DNA from: Methanoregula sp.
Lineage (GTDB): Archaea > Halobacteriota > Methanomicrobia > Methanomicrobiales > Methanospirillaceae
DNA: 64,000 nt
Assembly (NCBI GenBank): GCA_026394605.1
Contig: JAPKXY010000051.1
Coordinates: 1 to 64,000 of the forward strand
Direction: 5' to 3'
Shown: in pieces, positions 17,028 to 25,105 of the stretch
How the letters are laid out: every line of letters begins with the position of its first letter
Position numbering within the stretch: position 1 is the stretch's first letter
Notes under the pieces: generated by a model
The model's input: the letters and a program-made list of their open reading frames with translations, nothing else
The model's database searches: none
What the model was told of the DNA's origin: nothing
Translations under genes and position numbers: made by a program

Positions 17028-18038
17028 ATGAATTACCGGCTTGTCCTGTGCGTTGTTTTGTTAATTGGAATCACTGCTGTCCCAGTCTCGGCCCGCCTCA
17101 CCAAGATCGCTTCTGGTGCCCCCATATACATCGGTGAAGCCGGTCTGGACATCTCGTCAGCACTGAACGGCTGCCACCAGATCGCATGGTGGCCTGCGGG
17201 CAATGACACGGGAACCCCCCCGGGAAAAATACTCGAAATACAAGGTGATACGTATTATTACAATATCAGCCCCGACATATTTTCCGGTTACGAGGGCAAG
17301 TGGTATTCGTGGGATAAAAAACCGAATGTTGTTGTCTTTGATGTTGTGAAACCTGAATTCACATTCCGGATCTGGGATCTTGACGAGGACCGTGATGCCA
17401 CTGGACAGAGTGTGCCCCGGAGCACGCGGATCACCTACCGGATCGATACGAATCTGTATCATGCATTGAACAGTCTCTACCGTCCGGATGTCAATCCCCT
17501 GGATTTCTTCTTCGAGGTCCGACTCACAGGACCCAATGGTAAAGACTTTACGAATATCTACTCGGGCAGTGCAGGGGCCTTGGATACCGTAATTCTCAAA
17601 TTCGATACGAAGCCAGATGTGAAAACCTCCCCTTATATCTGGAAGGATGGGGGTAGCTGGAACCATACTGCCCGAAGTGGTGATGGCAGTCCCCTTTATC
17701 CTCTGGGGACCTACACGTTCACTGCGTCCCAGAATCTCAACAATATGCGCGACTATTACCATGATACGGTTAATGTCACCACATCAGGGCCGAAAACGGT
17801 CACGTTTATTGCTGACCAGCCAACCACCGAACCATCCGCAATCGTAACGACCCAGGTCACAACCTCAACGACAGCAGCAGCAACGACAATGAAGACTGCC
17901 GTGGTGACCAGCGCAACAAGCACAGCCCCGACAAAAAAGCAGACCTGGACGTCAACGCCGCTTCCGGCCTCTATTACTATCCTTGCGTTCGGAGCTGTGT
18001 GCCTGCTATTTTCCCTTCACCGAAGGAATAAAACCTGA
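17028..18038 (+). CDS. Exported DUF3821-type surface protein
   Basis: The 336-aa protein has a signal peptide (residues 1-22, ending VPVSA), a globular domain with IYIGEAGLDIS and PPGKILEIQGDTYYYNI, a Thr/Ser-rich stalk of about 60 residues and a C-terminal hydrophobic anchor ending in RRNKT. DUF3821 is a domain I associate with S-layer-like surface proteins of Methanomicrobiales. It is probably cell-envelope exposed and glycosylated on the stalk, which is inference. The frame is open to 16866, but the ATG at 17028 begins directly at a good signal peptide. Confidence 0.8.
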   Translation: MNYRLVLCVVLLIGITAVPVSARLTKIASGAPIYIGEAGLDISSALNGCHQIAWWPAGNDTGTPPGKILEIQGDTYYYNISPDIFSGYEGKWYSWDKKPNVVVFDVVKPEFTFRIWDLDEDRDATGQSVPRSTRITYRIDTNLYHALNSLYRPDVNPLDFFFEVRLTGPNGKDFTNIYSGSAGALDTVILKFDTKPDVKTSPYIWKDGGSWNHTARSGDGSPLYPLGTYTFTASQNLNNMRDYYHDTVNVTTSGPKTVTFIADQPTTEPSAIVTTQVTTSTTAAATTMKTAVVTSATSTAPTKKQTWTSTPLPASITILAFGAVCLLFSLHRRNKT

Positions 18039-18108
18039 TCTCCCAATCCCCTCTATTTATCTGGTTTTACAGTAAAAATAAGTGGACAATTGTGATGAGT
18101 GACGTATT

Positions 18109-18660
18109 ATGAGATCCGTATGTAAGATCATTTCGTTTGTGGTTCTCCTAATCCTCCTAACAGTACCAATAGTAACAGCCGAATCAGACCAGCTCAATAC
18201 CGCCGGTGCACTGTATTCAAAAAGTGTGGATCTGGCAAATGAGGGAAAGTATCAGGAAGCTCTCGTGGCTGCTGATGAAGCGCTGGCACGTAACGTGAGC
18301 TCTCTCATTCCCCTCATTCAGGCCAACAGGGCTGGAATTCTTGTCATGCTGGGAGATTATGAGGATGCTGTCAACGCGGCAGATGTGGCACTCTCATCCA
18401 GCGGGAACCTGACGACGACATTTTCTGTCGCGTATTATAACAAGGGTGATGCCCTTTACCATCTCGGCAGGATTGACGAGGCGAGAACCGCATTTTCTCA
18501 GGCACACGTCCTCGATCCCTCACTGGTCCCCCCTGATATGAGCGTGCCCCTGGCAACAGCGGTTCCGGCACCGACAAAGTCCCCCCAGTCCGGAATCACG
18601 ATTCTGGGAGGTTTCGCAGGTGCCTGTGCAGTCTATTTGTATTTCCGGCCAAAAATCTAA
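18109..18660 (+). CDS. Exported, membrane-anchored TPR protein
   Basis: The 183-aa protein begins with a signal peptide (residues 1-24, LLILLTVPIVTAES). It is followed by about three TPR units (AGALYSKSVDLANEGKYQEA; NRAGILVMLGDYEDA; NKGDALYHLGRIDEA), a Pro-rich linker and a C-terminal transmembrane helix (ILGGFAGACAVYLYF). The repeats should face the outside. It lies 70 bp after the DUF3821 gene and ahead of a lipoprotein gene, forming a small envelope cluster. No specific function is recognised. Confidence 0.75.
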   Translation: MRSVCKIISFVVLLILLTVPIVTAESDQLNTAGALYSKSVDLANEGKYQEALVAADEALARNVSSLIPLIQANRAGILVMLGDYEDAVNAADVALSSSGNLTTTFSVAYYNKGDALYHLGRIDEARTAFSQAHVLDPSLVPPDMSVPLATAVPAPTKSPQSGITILGGFAGACAVYLYFRPKI

Positions 18661-18713
18661 TATTTTTTGTTCAAAGAGCAATCAATGAATAGAATGCGTA
18701 CCAATGTTGGTCT

Positions 18714-19859
18714 ATGGGGCAGCATTTCCCTCGTATCGTTTTTTTTACTGTCGTGCTTTCGGCATGCATAATCACCGCAGGGTGTTCGGGACTTTTAACA
18801 GCTGAGGGTCCTCTGGCAAAATACGCACTCTCATCTCATACCCGATCTGATCAGGCATCTCGTTTTACACCTGTTCCCACCGAAACGACGGTGGTTGGCA
18901 CCCCCTTCGAAACACCGGTTATAACTGCAACCCCGACTGAGGATCCTTTTTCGTATAACCCGCTGCGCGTTATCCCGCAGGCTGGCGATGCGCCGGAATA
19001 CCGTACATTCTCTTTTGGCTACCGCACGGATGAATACACAGTGAAGATGCCGGTGAATTTATCCATTTACCGTGCCGCGAATATGTCTGGCAATAAGCAG
19101 ATGATCATCGATGACAAGGAAGTCGGATTGTTCTACCGGCAGATGATTGAGGATCCTGCGATGGAACCATTCTACCACGACCTGTCAAAAGAGATCCGGA
19201 GCCTCCGGTATAAGGGAGGCAAGACGCTCTCGGACGATGAATATCTCGAGATGGTCACAAGTTTTGTCCAGCAGATCCCGTACGACAACACTACCTCTGG
19301 GGCTCCCCGGTATCCGGTTGAGGTGATCTTTGACCAGAAAGGAGATTGTGATGAAAAATCCATTCTCCTTGCCGGGCTGCTCTCACGGGACGGGTACGAT
19401 GTCGGGCTCCTGATATTTCCCTCATTAAAGCATGCAACGGCAGGAATCCGGATCCACCTGACAACCAGCAACCCGTCGTTTAAGGTCTTTTCTGACAATA
19501 AACGGGATTATGTCTATATTGAAACGACAACAACACGGCTGATCGGATTCTATCCTGAAGAATATGAAAACGCTCCCAGGCCAATCGTTGTTCCGGTCGG
19601 TAACGGCACAATCGGGTATGGCAAGATCAACTATGTGATGACAATATTTTATGATACAAAGACCATTCTGACCAATATTCGTACTCTTGAGGAACGCGGA
19701 GGGCCAAACCGCGTACTGCAGCAATGGGATTACGATGCATACGTTTCCTATGTCAATACCTATAACTTTGTCATGTCGACCAATGACCGCGTTGCAGCGA
19801 TGGAAGCGATCAGGGAGAGCGAACTCCCGCATCATTCAGCATGTATGAGCTGCAACTGA
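18714..19859 (+). CDS. Lipoprotein with a transglutaminase-like domain
   Basis: The 381-aa protein has a lipobox ITAGC with Cys24, a Thr/Pro-rich stalk and a transglutaminase-like core. Cys212 in QKGDCDEKS and His240 in LKHATAG fit the Cys-His pair of this fold; the third acidic residue is not certain. Such archaeal domains may act as proteases or acyltransferases. It is likely attached to the outer face of the membrane. A run of eight T residues follows the stop and closes the three-gene exported cluster. Confidence 0.75.
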   Translation: MGQHFPRIVFFTVVLSACIITAGCSGLLTAEGPLAKYALSSHTRSDQASRFTPVPTETTVVGTPFETPVITATPTEDPFSYNPLRVIPQAGDAPEYRTFSFGYRTDEYTVKMPVNLSIYRAANMSGNKQMIIDDKEVGLFYRQMIEDPAMEPFYHDLSKEIRSLRYKGGKTLSDDEYLEMVTSFVQQIPYDNTTSGAPRYPVEVIFDQKGDCDEKSILLAGLLSRDGYDVGLLIFPSLKHATAGIRIHLTTSNPSFKVFSDNKRDYVYIETTTTRLIGFYPEEYENAPRPIVVPVGNGTIGYGKINYVMTIFYDTKTILTNIRTLEERGGPNRVLQQWDYDAYVSYVNTYNFVMSTNDRVAAMEAIRESELPHHSACMSCN

Positions 19860-19862
19860 CCA

Positions 19863-19870
19863 TTTTTTTT
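19863..19870 (+). terminator. Oligo-T terminator after the lipoprotein gene
   Basis: Eight consecutive T residues follow the stop codon by three bases. Short T runs are the usual archaeal transcription terminator. Confidence 0.5.
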
Positions 19871-19920
19871 CAATAACTATACCTTCAAGACGTCCTCTTT
19901 CCAAATACATTACCGAGTGT

Positions 19921-20691
19921 ATGGAAGGCGCAGTCAGGGTATTTGCCGGTGAGTTCAACCGTTCGAGCCTGTCGGTCCAGTCACCCGAGACCGGAGGGGC
20001 CCCCTATGTGGTGACACCAACAGGTGCATGGTGCCGCACCATGTACCTTTCCGGCGCCCTAACCGAAGTGTCGGGGAGCAGCGACATGCTCCGGTGCCGT
20101 CTTGCGGATCCCACCGGTGCGTTTGACCTTGTGATTGGAGGAGGGAGTTCAGAGCTTGCTGATGCGTTCAGAAGAATTGTCGTACCTTCGTTTATCACGG
20201 TGACTGGCAGTGCGCAGATATACCAGAAAAACGGCACCTGTACATGTTCTCTTCGACCCGACTCGGTGCATGTGGTCGACCGTACCGTGCGCGATACCTG
20301 GGTGCTCCGTACAGCAGATCTAACCATGCGTCGACTGGAGCGCCTTTCTGGCGCCATCCTTGGACAACCAGCTGATGAGCAGGTCCGCGTTGCTATTGAG
20401 CACTACCACCCGATACATGAACAGGTCCGGGAATTTATCGCCCTGGTCGAATTGGCACTGTCGGTTGTCCAGCTGTCCGCCACACTACCACTGGCTCCGG
20501 TAGATCACCGCGAGCTCATTATCAGGATTCTCAAAGAAAACCAGAGTGAGCGCGGGATAACCATCGACGAAGTGATCGCCCTTGCCGGTTTGCAGGGAAT
20601 TCCTTCTCATACTGCACAGGGAACAATCAACGATCTGATTCGCGAGGATGAGTGTTACCAGCCCCAGAAAGGTACCATCAAACTGCTATGA
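19921..20691 (+). CDS. RPA-associated OB-fold protein (RPA32-like, COG3390-type)
   Basis: The 256-aa protein has an OB-like segment at about 36-125 (YLSGALTEV then RLADPTGAFDLVI) and a C-terminal winged-helix-like region (ITIDEVIALAGLQGIP). It matches the archaeal RPA-associated family that is usually encoded beside RPA and a metallophosphoesterase. No RPA large-subunit gene is visible here. Its stop overlaps the start of the phosphoesterase gene (ATGA). A role in single-stranded DNA handling is known for the family's setting and inferred for this protein. Confidence 0.75.
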   Translation: MEGAVRVFAGEFNRSSLSVQSPETGGAPYVVTPTGAWCRTMYLSGALTEVSGSSDMLRCRLADPTGAFDLVIGGGSSELADAFRRIVVPSFITVTGSAQIYQKNGTCTCSLRPDSVHVVDRTVRDTWVLRTADLTMRRLERLSGAILGQPADEQVRVAIEHYHPIHEQVREFIALVELALSVVQLSATLPLAPVDHRELIIRILKENQSERGITIDEVIALAGLQGIPSHTAQGTINDLIREDECYQPQKGTIKLL

Positions 20692-21443
20692 ACCTCCAGT
20701 TTATCAGCAAAGGTCCTGCGCTCCTTATCCAGAACCGGCAGAAAATTCTTGTGATTGCTGATCTCCATTTTGGGATTGAATCCGACCTCGCCCTGCACGG
20801 CTGGCACTTTGCAAGCCGGAGCGCTGAGCGGCTCGAGCGGCTCTGTGCGTGCATAACAACAAATTCTCCCGACCTGCTCATCCTTCTCGGGGACGTGAAG
20901 CACAACATTCCGAAAACGACAAGGCAGGAATACCGTGAGATTCCTGATCTCATTTCGGCAATCCGAGACCTTGTCCCCTTCAGGATACTTCCCGGTAACC
21001 ACGATATCGGGATCGGGCGATTCCTGCAGGAAGGGGAACTCCTGCCGAAATGGGGGGCGATCGTTGATGGCGTGGGATTCATCCATGGACACACAACTCC
21101 AGCGCCCGACCTTTTAGGTCACCTGATTATTGCAGGGCACCACCATCCTATGGTTTGCCTGCACGATGAAGTGGGATGTGCCCTGCGTGCACCGGCCTAC
21201 CTGCTCGCTGAACTGGACGAGATCGGACCCTGCAGGAAAAAACAAGGGGGAGCACGAAAGACTACGCGGGTGCTCTTCATGCCGGCATTTTACGAGTGTG
21301 CGGGATTTGATGTGCTCCAGATCATCAAACGTCCATTCAGTCCCCTCTCGCGGTCCATCCGCACGTACGACGCTGAGGTATTTCTGACCGATGGCACGTA
21401 TCTTGGTCCCGTTTCTTCTCTGGAGGATGATGTTGCCGCTTGA
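20688..21443 (+). CDS. Calcineurin-like metallophosphoesterase (COG1407-type)
   Basis: The 251-aa protein has the phosphoesterase metal motifs in order: DLHFGIE, LGDVKHN, LPGNHDIGIG, IHGHT and GHHHPM. COG1407 proteins are predicted ICC-like phosphoesterases that recur next to RPA-associated proteins and Lhr helicases. The ATG at 20688 overlaps the preceding stop by the ATGA arrangement, and its 3' end overlaps the helicase start, so the three genes are likely one operon. The substrate is unknown; DNA or nucleotide processing is inferred from the neighbours. Confidence 0.85.
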   Translation: MNLQFISKGPALLIQNRQKILVIADLHFGIESDLALHGWHFASRSAERLERLCACITTNSPDLLILLGDVKHNIPKTTRQEYREIPDLISAIRDLVPFRILPGNHDIGIGRFLQEGELLPKWGAIVDGVGFIHGHTTPAPDLLGHLIIAGHHHPMVCLHDEVGCALRAPAYLLAELDEIGPCRKKQGGARKTTRVLFMPAFYECAGFDVLQIIKRPFSPLSRSIRTYDAEVFLTDGTYLGPVSSLEDDVAA

Positions 21444-24126
21444 TCGGCTTGATGAACGGGTCAGATCCTGCATCGCAAGACGGGGTTTTACCGGACTTTC
21501 CGATGCACAGGTCCAGGCGATCCCGCCGGTGCTCGATGGGCACAACATCATCCTCATTGCCCCAACCGGTACGGGAAAGACCGAGAGTGCTTTGCTTCCG
21601 GTCTTTTCCGCGCTGGTCTCATCTCCATCGAAGGGCGGAATCCGTGCGCTCTACATCACCCCGCTGCGCGCTCTCAACCGTGATATCCTTGCGCGCATGG
21701 AATGGTGGTGCCGTGAACTCTCGCTTACCATTGGTGTCCGGCATGGAGATACATCAGCATCAGAGCGGCGCCGGCAGGCACTCTCCCCGCCAGATCTCCT
21801 CATCACGACTCCTGAAACCGTTCAGGCACTCTTCATGGGAAAACGCCTGCGCCGGCACCTTGCCGGTATCCGGTATGTTATTGTTGATGAGATCCACGAA
21901 CTTGCAGGAAGCAAGCGCGGAGCTCAACTGGCTGTTGCTCTCGAACGGCTCCATGTCTATGCAGGGGATTTCCAGCGTCTCGGGCTCTCTGCTACAATCG
22001 GAAACCCCGATGAGATCGGGCGGTTTTTATGCGGCACGCGTCCGTTCACCGTTGTCCAGGTGCCTGGGGCAAAAGATCTTGAGATTGCGGTGAAGTTCGG
22101 GGGAGAATCCTTCAAACAGCAGGTGGAAACGCTCTATCCGATGCTCGGGCGAAAAGGGTCGACGCTGGTCTTTGTTAACACGCGGGTGACAGCCGAAGCA
22201 CTGGGACACGAGCTCTATGAGCGTGGAGATGTTGAGGTGCATCACGGGTCGCTCTCCAGAGAGGTGCGGATCGATGCAGAAGAGCGGTTCAAGCGCGGGG
22301 AGATAAACACCCTGATCTGCACGTCATCGATGGAGCTCGGCATCGATATCGGGAGGGTGGATCATGTGATCCAGTTTGGCTCCCCTCGCGAGGTCGCCCG
22401 CCTCATCCAGCGGGTAGGGAGGGCTGGTCACAAGCTCCGTGCCGTTTCGCGGGGGACAATCCTTGCTACCGGGTTTTCCGACCTTCTCGAATCGCTGGTC
22501 ATCGCGCGAAGGGCTCGTGCAAACGAGATCGAGAAGGTGACAGTACACAGAAATGCGGCTGATGTTCTCGCAAATCAGGTTGCTGCCATCGCCGTGGAGT
22601 ACGGGGAAATCGAGCGCGACCAGGTGCATACAATTGTCGAACGGTCGTACGTCTTTTTTGACTGCGGCACCCTGCTTGACGATGTCTGCCGCCAGGTGGA
22701 GGAACACCGGTTGATCCGGCTCGATGGCAGCCGGATCATCACCACCGCCCGGGCGCGGAAATACCTGTCTGCCAACCTGTCCATGATCCATGACGAGCGC
22801 AAGGTACCGGTCTTCGATATGGTATCCCGCCGGACGGTGGGCACGCTTGATGAGTCCTTTGTTGTGGGATGGGTGCACACCGGTGCGGTCTTCGTCACCA
22901 AGGGACAGCTCTGGAGGGTTATTGAGATTGCTGACGGGAAGCTCACGGTTGAACCGGCACGGAAGGTGCAGGGGGAGATCCCATCATGGGAAGGGGAGCA
23001 GATACCGGTACCGTACAGCATTGCCCGTGAAGCGGGAAGCATCCGGAGAAACCGGGTCGTGAAGAATTATTCCCACGAACCGGAGAGCATCCGGTATGCG
23101 GTGACCTTTCTTGAAGAGATGGATAAAAACCGTTCGCCGGTTCCCACTGACCAGCTCATCACCCTTGAAAACACGGATGAGGGCGTGGTCTGCAATGTCT
23201 GCGCCGGACACAAGGCAAACGAAGCGCTGGGGCGCGTCATCTCCATTCTCATGTCTGCGAAATTCGGCACCACCGTTGGGATTGAACTGGATGCATACCG
23301 GATCCTGCTGCGCCTCCCCTCCCATATCCGCGCATCAGATGTCCGGGATGCTCTTGTCACACTCGATCCGGCACACATGCCCGGTATCTTGCGGCTTGCA
23401 CTTAAGCGGACGGCACTCTTCAAATGGAAACTGGTGCAGGTGGCAAAGAAGTTTGGCGCCATCGATCCCGATGCAGATTTTGAGAAGATTAGCATCCAGC
23501 GGCTCCTGGATTTCTTCGATGGCACGGTTGTCCAGCAGGAGGCGTACCGCGAGCTTTTGTCGGATTATATGGACATCGATACCGCTGCGGCGATTGTCCA
23601 TCTGATTAATACCGGTGAGATATCGATTGCAATCGGACGACTTAGCATCATCGGCGCTGAAGGGCTTCTCTCATCCCGCGACGAGATCCCCCCGCCAACC
23701 GCAGATCAGGCGGTGATCTCCGCAATCCGTCGAAGGCTGGAATCAGACCATGTCGTGCTCTGCTGCATGAACTGCCGCGACTGGAAGAGCCGGACGGTTG
23801 TCTCGCGCGTTCCTGAAACTCCGCAATGCCCGAAGTGCAGGGCTCGGTTGATCGCGGCACTCAAACCCTGGGAGGAGCAGTTGTACGTGATTGCGACAAA
23901 AAAGAAAAAGTCAAAAGAAGAGCGTGCCACAGAGGTGCGCCTGCTGAAAAATGCCAATATCGTCCTCTCAAGCGGGAAAAAGGCGGTTGTTACACTTGCA
24001 GCACGGGGCGTGGGGCCCGAGAATGCATCCAGAATTCTTGGAACTCTTGCGGATGGCGATATGTTCTACCGGGAAATCCTGAAAGCAGAGCGCAATTATA
24101 TCCAGACACACCGGTTCTGGCAGTAA
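21430..24126 (+). CDS. Lhr-type ATP-dependent DNA helicase
   Basis: The protein has 898 aa from the chosen start. It has superfamily 2 motifs: Q-motif region, APTGTGKTES (motif I), VDEIHELAGSKRG (motif II, DEIH), SATIGN (III), STLVFVNTR (IV) and QRVGRAGH (VI). The long Lhr-specific C-terminal part includes a Cys pair set (CCMNC and CPKC). Lhr-core helicases unwind DNA and RNA-DNA hybrids and are linked to repair. The start is uncertain: GGAGG abuts ATG 21427/21430 and is six bases before TTG 21433. It overlaps the phosphoesterase gene by 14 bp. Confidence 0.93.
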   Translation: MLPLDRLDERVRSCIARRGFTGLSDAQVQAIPPVLDGHNIILIAPTGTGKTESALLPVFSALVSSPSKGGIRALYITPLRALNRDILARMEWWCRELSLTIGVRHGDTSASERRRQALSPPDLLITTPETVQALFMGKRLRRHLAGIRYVIVDEIHELAGSKRGAQLAVALERLHVYAGDFQRLGLSATIGNPDEIGRFLCGTRPFTVVQVPGAKDLEIAVKFGGESFKQQVETLYPMLGRKGSTLVFVNTRVTAEALGHELYERGDVEVHHGSLSREVRIDAEERFKRGEINTLICTSSMELGIDIGRVDHVIQFGSPREVARLIQRVGRAGHKLRAVSRGTILATGFSDLLESLVIARRARANEIEKVTVHRNAADVLANQVAAIAVEYGEIERDQVHTIVERSYVFFDCGTLLDDVCRQVEEHRLIRLDGSRIITTARARKYLSANLSMIHDERKVPVFDMVSRRTVGTLDESFVVGWVHTGAVFVTKGQLWRVIEIADGKLTVEPARKVQGEIPSWEGEQIPVPYSIAREAGSIRRNRVVKNYSHEPESIRYAVTFLEEMDKNRSPVPTDQLITLENTDEGVVCNVCAGHKANEALGRVISILMSAKFGTTVGIELDAYRILLRLPSHIRASDVRDALVTLDPAHMPGILRLALKRTALFKWKLVQVAKKFGAIDPDADFEKISIQRLLDFFDGTVVQQEAYRELLSDYMDIDTAAAIVHLINTGEISIAIGRLSIIGAEGLLSSRDEIPPPTADQAVISAIRRRLESDHVVLCCMNCRDWKSRTVVSRVPETPQCPKCRARLIAALKPWEEQLYVIATKKKKSKEERATEVRLLKNANIVLSSGKKAVVTLAARGVGPENASRILGTLADGDMFYREILKAERNYIQTHRFWQ

Positions 24127-24270
24127 AAAAAAAGATATCAAAGACCAATCCTTTGTTGCTTTTTGGTCTTCCTAACTATGTTTAATTCGGATTTTCACAT
24201 GTAAACCATGTTGCATAATTGAAATCCCCCGTAGTCAATAAAGATGGGTTAACCAGTAACAAAAAGAATA

Positions 24271-24825
24271 TTACATGATGCTCTCGAGTTTCTGCTCGAG
24301 AAAGTCGAGTCCCTTTTTGATATCTTCGAGATTTTTTCCACCGGTGAGGATGATCTTCCCAGAACTGAAGAGGAGTGCAACAATCTTGGGGTCCTTAATC
24401 CGGTATACAAGTCCGGGGAACTGTTCCGGCTCGTACTCAATGTTTTCCAGATTCAGCGTGATGACGACCTTATTCAGGTTGATATATTTCCCGATGTCGT
24501 ATGAGCAGACGATATTGGTGATCGCGACCCTGGGTTCCTTATAGGTTTTCACTCCAGCCCCTTTAAGAGAATTGATGATAAGTTTGAGGCCCTTATCCAG
24601 AGCTGCCTTGTCGCGGATACCTGTCAGCACAACTTTACCTGAAGAAAATATCAGGGAAGCGATCTTGGGGTTTTCAATCCAGTACACGGCACCGGGGAAC
24701 CTCTTGGTGTTGAGTTCGCAGCTGGGAATCTTTTTTGATACATCTGCAAGATCAATGGAATCAGCAATAATACCGGAAGCGACGATATTCTCTATTTTCA
24801 ATGATTCGTACCGTTTACCAGCCAT
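24271..24825 (-). CDS. tbp: TATA-box-binding protein (TBP)
   Basis: The 184-aa protein is made of two imperfect TBP repeats, about residues 1-92 and 93-184. Each has the segments IENIVAS / ITNIVCS, F-PG-VYRI (FPGAVYWIENPK; FPGLVYRIKDPK) and LIFSSGKVVLTG / LLFSSGKIILTG. It binds archaeal TATA boxes with TFB to recruit RNA polymerase. The gene is monocistronic between the convergent lhr gene and the divergent tRNA gene. There is no acidic C-terminal tail longer than usual. Only one tbp gene is present in this window. Confidence 0.98.
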   Translation of the reverse strand: MAGKRYESLKIENIVASGIIADSIDLADVSKKIPSCELNTKRFPGAVYWIENPKIASLIFSSGKVVLTGIRDKAALDKGLKLIINSLKGAGVKTYKEPRVAITNIVCSYDIGKYINLNKVVITLNLENIEYEPEQFPGLVYRIKDPKIVALLFSSGKIILTGGKNLEDIKKGLDFLEQKLESIM

Positions 24826-24952
24826 CCACTATACTATGCTGCTCGTCCAATCATAATACTAATGGACAACCTTTATGTCCCATTCTCCGATGAAAGTGGG
24901 ACTTTTTTAAAATTGATGAGAAGAGTGGTTAAAAGAAGCGAAAAACACCTAA

Positions 24953-24962
24953 CTTTATTTAA
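24953..24962 (+). promoter_or_regulatory. TATA box (box A) of the tRNA-Leu gene
   Basis: CTTTATTTAA lies 24-33 bases upstream of the tRNA 5' end, the usual distance for an archaeal stable-RNA promoter. Confidence 0.65.
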
Positions 24963-24985
24963 TTCAGAAAGTAATGTATTACGGC

Positions 24986-25070
24986 GCGAGGGTAGCCAAG
25001 CCAGGTCAAAGGCGCTGGATTCAGGGTCCAGTCGCGCAGGCGTTCGAGGGTTCAAATCCCTTCCCTCGCA
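24986..25070 (+). tRNA. tRNA-Leu (anticodon CAG)
   Basis: The 85-nt gene folds as a class II tRNA. The acceptor stem GCGAGGG pairs with CCCTCGC, with discriminator A. A five-base-pair anticodon stem CTGGA/TCCAG closes the loop TTCAGGG with anticodon CAG. There is a long variable arm, and the T arm contains GGTTCAAATCC. CCA is not encoded and no intron is seen. The long variable arm plus the CAG anticodon identify leucine. Confidence 0.97.
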
Positions 25071-25105
25071 TAATATCTTTTCTCTCTCTCATTGACAGAT
25101 TATCG

